A stretch of 64,000 nucleotides of DNA from contig CANLRB010000019.1 of the NCBI GenBank assembly GCA_947493455.1, positions 29,324 through 93,323 of the forward strand. Direction: 5' to 3'. This DNA comes from an uncultured Pseudoalteromonas sp. (GTDB lineage: Bacteria; Pseudomonadota; Gammaproteobacteria; Enterobacterales; Alteromonadaceae). The position numbers and the translations under genes were made by a program. The notes beneath the pieces were generated by a model. That model did no database searches, was not told the origin of the DNA, and saw only the letters and a program-made list of their open reading frames with translations. This document shows positions 10,234 to 22,133 of this stretch, piece by piece. Positions within the stretch are counted from its first letter, which is position 1; each line of letters begins with the position of its first letter.

Positions 10234-10873
10234 TCATTACCCCGTCTGGGATAGAAAATACAAAGGTGCCGTTATCAATCTCTTTATTGTATTCGTTTTG
10301 GCTAAATACATATTTTGAGTTTTGACCTGAGATATCAAATACAATCAAGCTTTTAATATTCAAATTTTGATACTCAATAATGAGCTTTTCAATTTGAGAT
10401 TGGTGTGACGCAGCTGGTTTTACAACATAATTATTGCCATTTAATTCAACATCATATTGTTGCCATAACGCATCGTTATTTGATGTTAAAAGCGCAAACG
10501 GTGAGTCGTCGAGTAACTTTTTACCGTCGTATACCGAGACTTGCTCTGCAAACTCATCATAATAATAAGTCGTCGCCCCATTTGATACGAGCACAGTGTC
10601 ATCCGGTTCAATTTGATGCCACCGGATCATATTAGGCCGTTTTAACTCTACTTGGCCTTTACCGGTTTGCAACAACTCATTTGCCTCATCATAGACAAAT
10701 TGCTCAAATTCCGCTGAAAAAGTATTAAGCGTTAACAATTTTTCGCGCAGTTCTGTACGTGTGTTTTTAGTAATTGTTGTTTCTAGTTTATCGCTTGTGT
10801 TTACTTCTTTCGGTTGAGAAAATGCAATGCCACTAACACACAAAATACACATACTAAGTAGTTTAACTTTCAT
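10208..10873 (-). CDS. lolA: periplasmic lipoprotein chaperone LolA
   Basis: A 221-residue protein with a signal peptide ending near residue 19 (GIAFS). The mature part has the LolA half-barrel signature: LREKLLTLNTFSAEFEQ, then GKGQVELKRPNMIRW, then the ATTYYYDE and SPFALL segments. LolA accepts outer-membrane lipoproteins from the LolCDE ABC transporter and delivers them to LolB. The matching lolCDE genes are at 32024-35142, so both halves of the pathway are in this window though not in one operon. It lies 11 bp downstream of ftsK. Confidence 0.95.
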   Translation of the reverse strand: MKVKLLSMCILCVSGIAFSQPKEVNTSDKLETTITKNTRTELREKLLTLNTFSAEFEQFVYDEANELLQTGKGQVELKRPNMIRWHQIEPDDTVLVSNGATTYYYDEFAEQVSVYDGKKLLDDSPFALLTSNNDALWQQYDVELNGNNYVVKPAASHQSQIEKLIIEYQNLNIKSLIVFDISGQNSKYVFSQNEYNKEIDNGTFVFSIPDGVMIDDQRQGG

Positions 10874-10884
10874 GATTACCTCTC

Positions 10885-13416
10885 TTACTCACTGCCGTGA
10901 TTCGGTGCGAGTACTTCTCGCGTTCCATTGTGGCCCGGGCTACTGACAATTCCAGCCATCTCCATTTGTTCTACCAAACGCGATGCTCGGTTATAACCCA
11001 CTCTGAGTTTTCGTTGCACACTCGAAACGGATGCACGGCGGCTTTCTAATACAAATGCGACAGCTTCATCGTAGAGCGGATCGCTTTCGGTGTCATCACC
11101 TTCAGGCTGTTCACCTGGCAATAAAACATCTTCTACCGCCTCGCCATTTAAAATCTCGTCAACATAATTGGGTTTACCACGCGCTTTCCAGTCATTAACC
11201 ACGGCATGAACTTCATGGTCATCGACAAACGCACCGTGCACACGCATTGGCACACTGGTACCTGGCGGTAAATATAACATATCACCCATGCCAAGCAGAT
11301 GTTCCGCGCCTTGTTGGTCTAAAATGGTACGGGAGTCGATTTTACTCGATACCTGAAATGCCATTCGCGTTGGAATATTCGCTTTTATTAAGCCTGTTAT
11401 AACATCAACGGACGGGCGCTGAGTGGCAAGTACTAAATGGATTCCAGCTGCACGCGCCTTTTGAGCAATTCGCGCAATGAGTTCTTCAACCTTCTTACCC
11501 ACTATCATCATCATGTCTGCAAATTCATCGATCACGACAACAATCGAGGGCAGTTTTTCAAGATTCGGCGCTTCAGCTTCCATACCATCGGTGTCTTTCC
11601 ATAACGGATCACGGATCGGATCACCTGCCTCTATGGCATCAAGTACTTTTTGGTTATACCCTTTTAGGTTGCGCACGCCAAGTGCCGACATCAGCTTATA
11701 ACGACGTTCCATTTCACCAACACACCATCGCAGTGCATTGGCCGCCTCTTTCATATCGGTAACAACTTCACATAATAAATGTGGAATTCCTTCGTACACC
11801 GACAATTCAAGCATTTTAGGGTCGATCATGATCATTCTGACGTCTTCTGGCGTTGATTTATAAAGTAAGCTTAATATCATTACATTAACGCCAACTGACT
11901 TTCCTGAACCAGTTGTGCCGGCAACAAGCAAATGAGGCATTTTTGCCAAGTCAGCGACCACAGGTTCACCCGCGATATCCTTGCCAAGTACCATAGCTAG
12001 GCTTGATGCGTTATTTTCAAATTTCGGTGCATCGATAACTTCAGAAAGGCGCACAATTTCGCGATGTTGATTTGGTAATTCTAAGCCGACGTAGGTTTTA
12101 CCTGGGATCACTTCAACAACGCGCACACTTATTGCAGAGAGCGAGCGTGCTAAATCCTTTGCTAATCCAGAAATTTTCGCAACCTTTATACCCGGCGCGA
12201 GATCAAGTTCAAAGCGGGTGACAACAGGCCCTGGATAAACACCGACTACGGCTGCTTGAATTCCAAAATCGAGCAGCTTAGCTTCAACCAATCGTGACAC
12301 TGCATCGAGTTCCTCTTGCGAAATTGGGTTTTTCTTTTTATCGGGTCTATCCAATAAATCTAGGGTCGGCATTTCCGACACGGGTCCATCATCAGCTAAT
12401 AATTGTTCGAACTTTTCTTTTGCCGTCGGCGGCTTTACATACGTCGATTTTTTGGCTTCTATCGGTTTAGGTTCTTCATTTTTAATAACATCATCAAACG
12501 AGTTGTCAATGGCTGAAAAATTCAGATCATCCGTGATAAGGTCATCGAACTCATCAAGTTTAGGGTGTTGTGCAGGTGTATCTGCGCGAGTGCTACCTTT
12601 GTCTTTAGATTGTGGTAATTCAAATGACTCAAACTCTGTATTGGGTGCAATAGGCTCATCCGGTAACGTGTCGAGTGCAAAGTCGTTAATCGGTTCTGGT
12701 TCAAGTACGGGTTCTGTTTTGTCAAAATCAGATTCTAAGTGTATAGATACCTTATCTTCAACTTGACTAACAACAAGCGGTGGCGCAGTTTCTTTAGATA
12801 CTTGCGGTTGTTCTGGAGTCTTCGCAGATAGGTTTGTTAACTTATAGTAACACCAAAGAATTAAAGCAACCGCTATTTCACCAATCTTTTCAACAAATTG
12901 AACCCAAGATATTCCAGTAAGCAGTGTTAAGCTGGTAAATAAAAAACAGAGCAATACAATACTGGTACCAATAAAGTTAAATGAAGGCAGCATGGCATTT
13001 GCTAACACATCCCCCACTACCCCGCCGGATGAAAAATCGTAAAAATCGTTAAAATTGATGCTACTGATTGCACAGCTTGATGCAATAAAGATGAGAATAC
13101 CGATTAGGCGCAACGACAATGTTAGATAATCTATTTTTAATAGTTGATGTGTTTCTTTAAATACAAAGTAACCAAATAGTATAACGAGTATCGGCGTACT
13201 TAATGCAAGCCAACCAAAACTGAAATAAAGCGCATCGGCAAGTGATGCTCCAACCGCGCCGGTAATATTCTTTACTTTGATATACTCGCCAGTTTGAGAC
13301 CACGATGGGTCTGCTGGATCAAAGCTGAGTAATGCACACATTAAATAAAGTGCAAAACATCCCGAGATAATTAAACCCGTTTCCAATAATCTTTGAACAC
13401 CGTTTAGGCGCATCAA
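10885..13416 (-). CDS. ftsK: DNA translocase FtsK
   Basis: An 843-residue septal DNA pump that moves chromosome termini apart and activates XerCD recombination. The N terminus has four or five membrane helices (about 12-170). An acidic, proline-rich linker (about 195-365) is much shorter than in E. coli FtsK, which has about 1,300 residues, but is typical of marine relatives. The motor domain has Walker A GTTGSGKS at about 500-507 and Walker B ending in Asp630-Glu631. The C-terminal winged-helix gamma domain (about 775-838) reads KOPS sequences. The gene is followed 11 bp later by lolA. Confidence 0.97.
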   Translation of the reverse strand: MMRLNGVQRLLETGLIISGCFALYLMCALLSFDPADPSWSQTGEYIKVKNITGAVGASLADALYFSFGWLALSTPILVILFGYFVFKETHQLLKIDYLTLSLRLIGILIFIASSCAISSINFNDFYDFSSGGVVGDVLANAMLPSFNFIGTSIVLLCFLFTSLTLLTGISWVQFVEKIGEIAVALILWCYYKLTNLSAKTPEQPQVSKETAPPLVVSQVEDKVSIHLESDFDKTEPVLEPEPINDFALDTLPDEPIAPNTEFESFELPQSKDKGSTRADTPAQHPKLDEFDDLITDDLNFSAIDNSFDDVIKNEEPKPIEAKKSTYVKPPTAKEKFEQLLADDGPVSEMPTLDLLDRPDKKKNPISQEELDAVSRLVEAKLLDFGIQAAVVGVYPGPVVTRFELDLAPGIKVAKISGLAKDLARSLSAISVRVVEVIPGKTYVGLELPNQHREIVRLSEVIDAPKFENNASSLAMVLGKDIAGEPVVADLAKMPHLLVAGTTGSGKSVGVNVMILSLLYKSTPEDVRMIMIDPKMLELSVYEGIPHLLCEVVTDMKEAANALRWCVGEMERRYKLMSALGVRNLKGYNQKVLDAIEAGDPIRDPLWKDTDGMEAEAPNLEKLPSIVVVIDEFADMMMIVGKKVEELIARIAQKARAAGIHLVLATQRPSVDVITGLIKANIPTRMAFQVSSKIDSRTILDQQGAEHLLGMGDMLYLPPGTSVPMRVHGAFVDDHEVHAVVNDWKARGKPNYVDEILNGEAVEDVLLPGEQPEGDDTESDPLYDEAVAFVLESRRASVSSVQRKLRVGYNRASRLVEQMEMAGIVSSPGHNGTREVLAPNHGSE

Positions 13417-13473
13417 CGCTCCCCTTTTTTTATTATTGATTGCCTAATACGCGTTAAGCAAACTTCTATTCTA

Positions 13474-13944
13474 TTATCTTGCGATTGGATTGAGAAGAGT
13501 TAGTTCATCACTTTTTACTTCTTCCATGACAACATAAGTACGGCTTTCACTAACAGCAGGTAATCGTAACAAAGTATCGCCGAGTAAATCGCGGTAAGCT
13601 GACATATCGGCTACTCTCGTTTTTAATAGAAAGTCAAAACTACCTGAAATAAGGTGGCATTCAAGAATTTCATCATGCTCTTTAACTGCTTCACTAAACT
13701 CTTCAAATACATCAGGTGATGTCTTTGTCAGTGTTATTTCAACGTAAACGAGTAAGGCAGCCCCTAGTTTTTGTGGACATACGATCGCTTTATAGCCTTT
13801 AATATAGCCTTCACGTTCTAATTTTTTGACCCGCTCAAGGCATGGTGTCGCGCTCAAACCAACCCTGCGCGCTAACTCAACATTTGAAACTCTACCATCT
13901 TTTTGAAGTTCGACTAATATTCTATTATCGATTTTATCTAGCAT
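13474..13944 (-). CDS. lrp: leucine-responsive regulatory protein (Lrp family)
   Basis: A 156-residue regulator with an N-terminal helix-turn-helix (about 1-60, with NVELARRVGLSATPCLERVKKL) and a C-terminal RAM/AsnC ligand-binding domain. Length and sequence match the global Lrp closely. It is divergent from ald, an arrangement seen in many proteobacteria where an Lrp-type protein activates alanine dehydrogenase in response to alanine or leucine. The 146-bp AT-rich gap between them is the likely control region for both genes. Confidence 0.92.
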   Translation of the reverse strand: MLDKIDNRILVELQKDGRVSNVELARRVGLSATPCLERVKKLEREGYIKGYKAIVCPQKLGAALLVYVEITLTKTSPDVFEEFSEAVKEHDEILECHLISGSFDFLLKTRVADMSAYRDLLGDTLLRLPAVSESRTYVVMEEVKSDELTLLNPIAR

Positions 13945-14090
13945 TTTGAAGCCTTTTAGATATATTCACTAAAATTTAGCGTTAGATAGTATTAAACACT
14001 ACTCGAGCACCCAAATTAAGTGTGTAAAACTATTAATTTCAAAATATACTAGATTTATCACTATCCGTTAATAGTTTAGAAGGTAATATT
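13945..14090. promoter_or_regulatory. lrp-ald divergent control region
   Basis: A 146-bp AT-rich gap between two divergent genes, one of which encodes an Lrp-type regulator. A TATACT hexamer at about 14045-14050 could be the ald -10. I could not define discrete Lrp sites because their consensus is too loose to call by eye. Confidence 0.4.
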
Positions 14091-15209
14091 ATGATTATTG
14101 GTGTTCCTAAAGAGATTAAAAACCACGAGTACCGTGTAGGTATGGTTCCAGCAAGTGTTCGTGAATTAATCAACCATGGTCACAGTGTATTTGTTGAAAC
14201 CAATGCAGGTATTGGTATCGGTTTTACAGACGAAGACTATGTCACTGCTGGTGCAGAGATTTTACCAACAGCAGCAGACGTTTTCGCTAAATCGGAAATG
14301 ATCGTAAAGGTTAAGGAACCACAAGCCGTTGAGCGCGCAATGCTGCGTGAAGACCAAATCCTTTTCACTTATTTACACTTAGCACCAGATTTACCACAAA
14401 CGGAAGATCTAATCAAAAGCAAAGCCATCTGTATTGCCTATGAGACTGTAACCGATCCGCGCGGAGGCCTACCGCTACTTGCGCCGATGTCAGAAGTTGC
14501 CGGTCGCATGTCGATTCAAGCGGGCGCACAAGCACTAGAAAAATCAAATGCCGGCCGCGGCATGTTACTTGGTGGTGTTCCGGGTGTTGAACCAGCTAAA
14601 GTTGTTGTTATCGGTGCAGGTATGGTTGGTAACAACGCAGCTCAAATGGCTGTTGGTATGGGTGCCGACGTTGTTGTTCTTGATCGTAATGTTGATGTAC
14701 TTCGCCGTGTTGACGCACAGTTCGGTAACCGTGTTAAAGCGGTATACTCAACTGCTGATGCATTAGAAAAGCACGTGTTAGAAGCTGATTTAGTGATCGG
14801 TGGCGTATTAATCCCAGGTGCAGCAGCACCGAAACTTGTTACTGCTGATCACATTAAACGCATGAAGCCGGGCGCTGCAATTGTTGATGTTGCAATTGAC
14901 CAAGGCGGTTGTATTGAAACTTCAAAAGCAACGACACACGCTGAGCCGACCTACATTGTTGATGACGTTGTCCACTATTGTGTTGCGAACATGCCTGGTG
15001 CTGTGCCACGTACGTCAACATTTGCACTTAACAATGCAACGCTTCCGTACATCATCAAGCTTGCTAACAAAGGTTACAAACAAGCTCTATTAGACGATGA
15101 ACACTTCTTGAACGGCTTAAATGTCATGCAAGGTAAAGTAACTTGTAAAGAAGTTGCTGAAGGTTTCAACATGGAATATGTTGCACCGGTAGATGCGTTA
15201 AACGCGTAA
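14091..15209 (+). CDS. ald: alanine dehydrogenase
   Basis: This 372-residue NAD-dependent enzyme interconverts L-alanine and pyruvate plus ammonium, and usually serves alanine catabolism. The N-terminal MIIGVPKEIKNHEYRVG block contains the pyruvate-contacting Arg and Lys. The Rossmann motif VVVIGAGMVGNNAA lies around residues 170-184, and the DVAIDQGGC and MPGAVPRTST segments are typical. It ends normally and is followed by a terminator. Divergence from lrp suggests regulation by Lrp. Confidence 0.97.
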   Translation: MIIGVPKEIKNHEYRVGMVPASVRELINHGHSVFVETNAGIGIGFTDEDYVTAGAEILPTAADVFAKSEMIVKVKEPQAVERAMLREDQILFTYLHLAPDLPQTEDLIKSKAICIAYETVTDPRGGLPLLAPMSEVAGRMSIQAGAQALEKSNAGRGMLLGGVPGVEPAKVVVIGAGMVGNNAAQMAVGMGADVVVLDRNVDVLRRVDAQFGNRVKAVYSTADALEKHVLEADLVIGGVLIPGAAAPKLVTADHIKRMKPGAAIVDVAIDQGGCIETSKATTHAEPTYIVDDVVHYCVANMPGAVPRTSTFALNNATLPYIIKLANKGYKQALLDDEHFLNGLNVMQGKVTCKEVAEGFNMEYVAPVDALNA

Positions 15210-15225
15210 CTTAAACTGTTTCTAT

Positions 15226-15256
15226 GAGGCATAAGTATCATATTTATGCCTCTTTT
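15226..15256 (+). terminator. terminator after ald
   Basis: A 9-bp stem GAGGCATAA/TTATGCCTC (15226-15234 with 15244-15252) has a 9-nt loop and TTTT after it. Confidence 0.75.
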
Positions 15257-15514
15257 GAATTAAACCCCATTTTATAGAGCCATTTCCTTCAAATCGAATC
15301 GTGAAACGACACTACTATATTGCTACTCTGCTAATTATAATTGCAAGAATTCATCTAACCAAGCGTTTATTCTGTGTTAAACCCAAATATGACGTCGAGG
15401 ATTTCTATATTGAGTAAGGATATTTTGGTGAAATAAGAAAACATCGAAACTTTTCGAAAACCCTTACTCAATTTAACATGTTATGCTTGATATCACGTTC
15501 GCTTTAATTTGGTG
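15257..15514. other. intergenic region between ald and pssA with a long inverted repeat
   Basis: The ald-pssA gap is 305 bp including the terminator. No gene is supported in it. An 11-bp perfect inverted repeat (ATTGAGTAAGG at 15409-15419 and its complement at 15462-15472) brackets 42 nt that hold a smaller CGAAA/TTTCG hairpin at about 15445-15456. It could be a structured RNA, a pssA terminator element or a relic repeat. Confidence 0.4.
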
Positions 15515-16846
15515 CTAAATAAACTTCTTAATTATAAAATCGACTTTAACACGCTTCGCCTGACTCAATAGCTTTCTTACTGGATCAGGGTATTGTTCAA
15601 CCGTCTCGAGTTGCTCATATCCAGTTAATAAGGTCGAGTTAGCAAGGATCTGCTGCAGTTCCTTGTCGAGTAGTGGCTTAAGGGTCTGCTCAGGATCATC
15701 AAATAGGATGCCATTTTCAATATCAAGACCCCATGCCCTTGGATTTAGGTTGTGTCCCGTCATCAATTGATAACGATTATCAACGTTAATCCCTTTCAAA
15801 TGGAACGAATTGGACTCGTGCTTCCACAAGTAAACCTTGAGTTGACCACTTTTTACATAGGTGTCTTTGGCTTTCAGAAATTTATATAAAATAGTTTCAT
15901 ACAAATAAGGGAGTGCACCGATTTTACTAAATGGTTTATCAGGTGAAATATAGAAATCATTCGCCGTTTTATCACCGACTACAATGGTAATATTAACTCC
16001 TTTCTTTAATTTCTTTCGTAAAACACGCAACAGTGGTGCTGGAAAATTAAAGTATGGTGTATATAAAACCATTTCCGATTCAGATAACTCGAATAGATTT
16101 TTAATTAACTTATTTAATTTATTACCGCGTCGACCAAACCCTAAAAATAACCTTGCTTCAATGCTGTTTTCACTTTCGCTTTGGGCTTTGGCGTAATGTG
16201 CGCTGCGCAACGTTTTCATTAATCGTTTGTGGCTATTTTTTACCTCAGCAAGCTTTTGAACGGGCTTTACATCAAGTCGTGGAACAGCCGCTGATGTCAA
16301 TAGTATTTGGTCAGTAAATTGATAAAATGCATCACTCAATGCGCTACTTTTAATCAAGAAATAACGATCTAAACGATACTTTTCATGATGATGTAGATAA
16401 ACGTTATTTAAACTTGCCCCGCTATATAAAACGGTGTCGTCAAATATAAAACCTTTTAAATGGAGGACGCCAAAGAGCTCTTTTGCTTTAACGGGAACGC
16501 CAAAAACAGTCACGTTACTGTTAAATTTTTGCGCGTAATCATAATAAAACCCGGCGTTGCCGTCGCTTTGCTTCTCACCAATCAAACCACGTTGCGCACG
16601 ATGATAGTCAACCAAAATTGTTATTGATAACTCTGGTTTAAGCAATGACGCTTGATGCAGCGCTTCGAGAATTTCCTGACCGGCGTCATCATCTTGCAAG
16701 TACAGTGCAGTGATAACGATGCGTTTCGTGGCATTGCGTATTAGCGATAGCAGGGTCTCCTTGTACGCGCGCGCACTTGGCAATATTTCAATATCACTTG
16801 GTTTGATGCTATAGCCAGCTTCTTTACGCCAAAAATCAAATGCCAC
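15515..16846 (-). CDS. pssA: CDP-diacylglycerol-serine O-phosphatidyltransferase
   Basis: A 443-residue phosphatidylserine synthase of the phospholipase-D superfamily, the E. coli PssA type. It makes phosphatidylserine from CDP-diacylglycerol and L-serine, the step that leads to phosphatidylethanolamine. Two HKD-type motifs are visible: one around 147-165 (LHLKGFIFDD, then SGASLNN) and one around 352-371 (FHLKGINVDN, then TGHNLNPRAW). The protein has no membrane helix and acts at the membrane surface. The start is GTG with an AGGAT ribosome site 7 nt before it. The gene stands alone. Confidence 0.95.
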   Translation of the reverse strand: MAFDFWRKEAGYSIKPSDIEILPSARAYKETLLSLIRNATKRIVITALYLQDDDAGQEILEALHQASLLKPELSITILVDYHRAQRGLIGEKQSDGNAGFYYDYAQKFNSNVTVFGVPVKAKELFGVLHLKGFIFDDTVLYSGASLNNVYLHHHEKYRLDRYFLIKSSALSDAFYQFTDQILLTSAAVPRLDVKPVQKLAEVKNSHKRLMKTLRSAHYAKAQSESENSIEARLFLGFGRRGNKLNKLIKNLFELSESEMVLYTPYFNFPAPLLRVLRKKLKKGVNITIVVGDKTANDFYISPDKPFSKIGALPYLYETILYKFLKAKDTYVKSGQLKVYLWKHESNSFHLKGINVDNRYQLMTGHNLNPRAWGLDIENGILFDDPEQTLKPLLDKELQQILANSTLLTGYEQLETVEQYPDPVRKLLSQAKRVKVDFIIKKFI

Positions 16847-18047
<1,201 letters not shown>

Positions 18048-18082
18048 GGTTGGAGTGCCATCGCGATGCGGTGGCCTTACCT

Positions 18083-18799
18083 ATGACATCAATACTCTAT
18101 CATTTACCTTCTGAAGGTAGCCACTTCCCAAACCCAGATCAAGCGCTAACTGAGCCTGACGGTTTACTTGCTGTTGGCGGCACATTATCAATTCCTAGGC
18201 TTAAATGCGCCTATAGAAACGGTATTTTCCCTTGGTATAGCGAAGGAGAACCGTTAATGTGGTGGAGTCCGTCTACCCGCTGTATTTTGCACTTTGACGA
18301 CATCTACGTGAACCGGAGCTTACGCAAATATCAAAAAAAGTATACGTTCAGAGTTAAAGTTAACTCTCAATTTGAACAGGTAATATGGCACTGCGCGAAA
18401 CAACGCGAACAACTCCAGGGTACTTGGATTACCGACGACATGATCTCAGCTTATAGTGCGTTACACAAAGCCGGAATTGCCCATAGCCTTGAGGTTTACT
18501 TAGACGAGCAACTTGTTGGTGGTCTTTATGGTGTCATGCAAAATGGCGTGTTTTGTGGTGAATCGATGTTTAATACAATTGATAATGCATCAAAGTTAGC
18601 CATGTGGGCGTTATGTAATTGGCTTAAAAGACACGACATGGCGTTTATAGATTGTCAAATGGAAAACCCATTTTTAATGGCAATAGGCGCAAAATTAGTT
18701 ACACGCGATGAATATTTAACTAAACTTAAACAAGCAGACAAAATCACTGTGCCCACAAATTTATGGCTAACTCAGGAGCTTTTCGATATTTATGAGTGA
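18083..18799 (+). CDS. aat: leucyl/phenylalanyl-tRNA-protein transferase
   Basis: A 238-residue enzyme that transfers Leu or Phe from tRNA to proteins with N-terminal Lys or Arg, making them ClpS substrates. The family signatures are clear: FPNPDQALTEPDGLLAVGG, GIFPWYSEGEPLMWWSP, then GGLYGV…GVFCGESMF and the CQMENP segment near the C terminus. ATG 18083 gives the normal start; a TTG at 18050 would add 11 residues with no family similarity. The gene overlaps bpt by 8 bp, which suggests translational coupling. Confidence 0.96.
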   Translation: MTSILYHLPSEGSHFPNPDQALTEPDGLLAVGGTLSIPRLKCAYRNGIFPWYSEGEPLMWWSPSTRCILHFDDIYVNRSLRKYQKKYTFRVKVNSQFEQVIWHCAKQREQLQGTWITDDMISAYSALHKAGIAHSLEVYLDEQLVGGLYGVMQNGVFCGESMFNTIDNASKLAMWALCNWLKRHDMAFIDCQMENPFLMAIGAKLVTRDEYLTKLKQADKITVPTNLWLTQELFDIYE

Positions 18800-19496
18800 C
18801 CACTTGCCATTTAAACTCGGACTAAGCCAAAGCTTTCCTTGCAGTTATTTAGACGATGAGCAAGAGCGCCTGTTAGTGGTACTCGATGAGTCTTTTTATC
18901 GTAGTGAACGATTTGAACAGCTGTTAAATATGGGATTTCGCCGAAGTGGTGATCAAATTTATCGACCCCATTGTGAACATTGCAGCGCGTGTCAGGCAAT
19001 ACGCATACCGACAGCCAATTTTAACAAGTCGAAATCACAAAAACGAAAATTTAACAAGGCAAAGAATTTTGATTTAAAAGTAAGCCACAGTTCGAGAGAA
19101 AACTATTATCCTCTTTATGAGAAGTATATTAACCAGCGCCACAAAGATGGTGCAATGTATCCCGCGAACTACGAGCAATATCAAAGCTTTTTAATTTGCG
19201 ATTGGCTTTCACCTTTGTACTTTGAACTTTGGCATGATAATCAACTTATCGCGGTTGCTGTAACAGATAATTTATCGCATTCATTGTCAGCGATTTATAC
19301 TTTTTTTGACCCTGACTATGCTGACTATAGTCTTGGTAGTGTGATGATCTTGCATCAAATCGAATACGCTCAGCGTCACGCGAAACATCATCTTTATCTT
19401 GGTTATTACATAGAACACTGCAATAAAATGAATTATAAACGTCAATTCAAGCCTCTCCACGCGCTTGAAAACAATGTATGGCATCTTTATTTGTAA
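18792..19496 (+). CDS. bpt: aspartate/glutamate leucyltransferase (Bpt)
   Basis: A 234-residue protein of the ATE/Bpt family. In bacteria these add leucine to proteins with N-terminal Asp or Glu, so that ClpS can recognise them. Conserved blocks are visible: CSYLDDEQERLLVVLDE near the N terminus, the GFRRSGDQIYRPHCEHCSACQAIRIP cysteine block near 49-74, and GYYIEHCNKMNYKRQFKP near the C terminus. The family is often mis-called arginyltransferase because of similarity to eukaryotic Ate1. It overlaps aat and lies 84 bp before infA, and complements aat in substrate range. Confidence 0.93.
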   Translation: MSDHLPFKLGLSQSFPCSYLDDEQERLLVVLDESFYRSERFEQLLNMGFRRSGDQIYRPHCEHCSACQAIRIPTANFNKSKSQKRKFNKAKNFDLKVSHSSRENYYPLYEKYINQRHKDGAMYPANYEQYQSFLICDWLSPLYFELWHDNQLIAVAVTDNLSHSLSAIYTFFDPDYADYSLGSVMILHQIEYAQRHAKHHLYLGYYIEHCNKMNYKRQFKPLHALENNVWHLYL

Positions 19497-19565
19497 TTTT
19501 ATTCGCTTTGCCTTTACATATTGAAATGATTTGGGCAAAATTTGCAGCTTCAAATGAACTATTGA

Positions 19566-19799
<234 letters not shown>

Positions 19800-19815
19800 T
19801 TAGCGCACGAATAAA

Positions 19816-19843
19816 AAAAGCCCGGCCTATGCCGGGCTTTTTA
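19816..19843. terminator. bidirectional terminator between infA and clpA
   Basis: A perfect stem AGCCCGGC/GCCGGGCT (19819-19826 with 19831-19838) has a 4-nt loop, A's before it and T's after it. It can serve both convergent genes. Confidence 0.9.
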
Positions 19844-19845
19844 GT

Positions 19846-22113
19846 TTACGCTTCAGCTAGGGCTGTTTCGTAAACAAAGCAGAGTTTATCGTCTTCGACG
19901 TCAATCTTAACACTGCCGCCGCCAACTAACTCACCAAATAAAATTTCATTGGCTAACGGTTTTTTCAGCTTTTCTTGAATCAAACGTGCCATCGGGCGTG
20001 CGCCCATCGCTTGATCGTACCCTTTTCTTGCTAGCCACTGACGGGCTGCTTCAGTCACTTCCATACACACAGATTTCGCATCTAACTGACTTTGTAGTTC
20101 AACAGTAAATTTGTCTACTACTTGTAATATGACTTGCTCATCAAGATGATTAAACCAAATTATATTGTCGAGACGATTTCTAAATTCAGGGGTAAAGGTT
20201 TTATTTATCTCGCTCATTGCGTCATGAGAATGATCTTGTTGCTTAAAACCAATCGATTTTCTAATCGTTTCCTGTACACCTGCGTTGGTTGTCATGACCA
20301 CTATTACATTTCGAAAATCGGCTTTACGGCCATTATTGTCGGTTAAGGTACCGTGATCCATTACCTGCAATAATACATTGAAGATGTCAGGGTGTGCTTT
20401 TTCAATTTCATCAAGTAACACAACGCTGTGAGGTTGCTTTATCACCGCATCCGTTAATAAACCGCCTTGTTCATACCCTACATAGCCAGGAGGCGCGCCA
20501 ATAAGTCTACTAATTGCATGGCGTTCCATGTACTCTGACATATCAAATCGGATCAAATCGACACCTAAGCATTTAGCGAGCTGTTTGGTTACTTCAGTTT
20601 TGCCCACGCCGGTCGGACCTGCAAATAAGAACGAACCAATTGGCTTGTCATCGCTTGATAAACCAGATCGCGACAAGCGAATCGCCGATGTGAGCGCATC
20701 AATCGACTGAGTTTGACCGAAAACAACCATTTTTAAGTTGCGATCGAGTAATCGCAAGGTTTCTTTGTCAGAATTCGATACATTCTGCTCAGGGATCCGT
20801 GCTATTTTTGCGATAATTTGTTCAATATCATTAACACCAATGGTTTTCTTTCGTCGCGATGCCGGAAGCAAGCGCTGGTTTGCGCCAGCTTCATCAATAA
20901 CGTCAATTGCTTTGTCAGGTAAATGCCGCTCATTGATGTATTTTGCACTCAATTCTGCTGCTGCTTTTAAAGCTGGCTGCGTATAGCGAATACCATGATG
21001 TTCTTCATACCGCTCTTTTAATCCCATTAAAATCTTGGTTGTATCGGCGATACTCGGTTCGACAATGTCTATTTTTTGAAAACGACGTACGAGTGCGCGA
21101 TCTTTTTCAAATATATTTTTAAATTCGCCGTAAGTCGTGGAACCTAAACAACGTAATTGTCCACTCGATAATAAAGGTTTAATTAAATTAGACGCATCCA
21201 TCACCCCACCGGACGCCGCACCTGCACCAATAATCGTGTGAATTTCATCGATAAATAAAATTGCGCCAGGTTTTGCTTGAAGCTGTTTTAAGAGTGATTT
21301 AAAACGCTTTTCAAAATCGCCACGATATTTAGTTCCCGCTAACAAAGCGCCCATATCAAGTGAATATACAACTGCATCACTTATCACATCAGGCACATCC
21401 TGATTAACAATGCGATAGGCCAGCCCTTCAGCAATTGCGGTTTTACCAACACCTGCCTCGCCCACTAACAGCGGGTTATTTTTCTTGCGTCGACACAACA
21501 CTTGAATCGTTCGCTCTATTTCACTATCGCGCCCTACAAGCGGGTCGATATTGCCCTGCTCTGCTTGTTGGTTGAGATTTGTTGTAAAATTTTCCAATTG
21601 ATTTGCGTCGGCTGGTTGCGCCTCAATTTGTTCATCATTAATTTCTTGGTCGTCATCCGGCTGATGATTATCCGAATCTAACTTAGAAATACCGTGTGAA
21701 ATATAGTTAACAATATCGAGCCGAGTAACATCGGACTTTTTCAATAAATAAACAGCTTGGCTTTCTTGTTCACTAAAAATAGCTACGAGTACATTTGCTC
21801 CGGTTACTTCGTTTTTGCCCGATGACTGAACATGGAACACGGCACGTTGCAATACTCTTTGAAAACCTAGAGTCGGCTGCGTCTCTCGCTCATCTTCCAA
21901 TTCTGGAATTAATGGCGTTGTTTCATCAATAAATTCAGAGAGAGATAACTTTAGCGATTGCATATCGGTGCCACATTGACTCAATGCGTCAATGGCCGAT
22001 GGGTTTTCAAGTAAAGCCAATAATAAATGCTCGACCGTCATAAACTCATGACGGCGACTACGTGCTTCTTTAAATGCGGTATTCAGGGTGATTTCTAAAT
22101 CTTTATTTAGCAT
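19846..22113 (-). CDS. clpA: ATP-dependent Clp protease ATP-binding subunit ClpA
   Basis: A 755-residue Hsp100 unfoldase that feeds substrates into ClpP. Domain order: Clp N-domain (1-145, MLNKDLEITLNTAF…), an acidic linker (about 148-175), AAA-1 with Walker A GEAGVGKT and Walker B LFIDEIHT, AAA-2 with Walker A GPTGVGKT, and the C-terminal ClpB_D2-small domain. It lies 20 bp downstream of clpS on the same strand, as in E. coli, and receives N-degron substrates from ClpS. clpP itself is not in the window. Confidence 0.98.
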   Translation of the reverse strand: MLNKDLEITLNTAFKEARSRRHEFMTVEHLLLALLENPSAIDALSQCGTDMQSLKLSLSEFIDETTPLIPELEDERETQPTLGFQRVLQRAVFHVQSSGKNEVTGANVLVAIFSEQESQAVYLLKKSDVTRLDIVNYISHGISKLDSDNHQPDDDQEINDEQIEAQPADANQLENFTTNLNQQAEQGNIDPLVGRDSEIERTIQVLCRRKKNNPLLVGEAGVGKTAIAEGLAYRIVNQDVPDVISDAVVYSLDMGALLAGTKYRGDFEKRFKSLLKQLQAKPGAILFIDEIHTIIGAGAASGGVMDASNLIKPLLSSGQLRCLGSTTYGEFKNIFEKDRALVRRFQKIDIVEPSIADTTKILMGLKERYEEHHGIRYTQPALKAAAELSAKYINERHLPDKAIDVIDEAGANQRLLPASRRKKTIGVNDIEQIIAKIARIPEQNVSNSDKETLRLLDRNLKMVVFGQTQSIDALTSAIRLSRSGLSSDDKPIGSFLFAGPTGVGKTEVTKQLAKCLGVDLIRFDMSEYMERHAISRLIGAPPGYVGYEQGGLLTDAVIKQPHSVVLLDEIEKAHPDIFNVLLQVMDHGTLTDNNGRKADFRNVIVVMTTNAGVQETIRKSIGFKQQDHSHDAMSEINKTFTPEFRNRLDNIIWFNHLDEQVILQVVDKFTVELQSQLDAKSVCMEVTEAARQWLARKGYDQAMGARPMARLIQEKLKKPLANEILFGELVGGGSVKIDVEDDKLCFVYETALAEA

Positions 22114-22133
22114 AGGCCACTCCTTAATTTACA

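Noticed and set aside
12452-12766. 104-codon plus-strand open frame opposite the ftsK linker
   Set aside because: It is antisense to an acidic low-complexity linker with serine-rich translation and no ribosome site, typical of a shadow frame.
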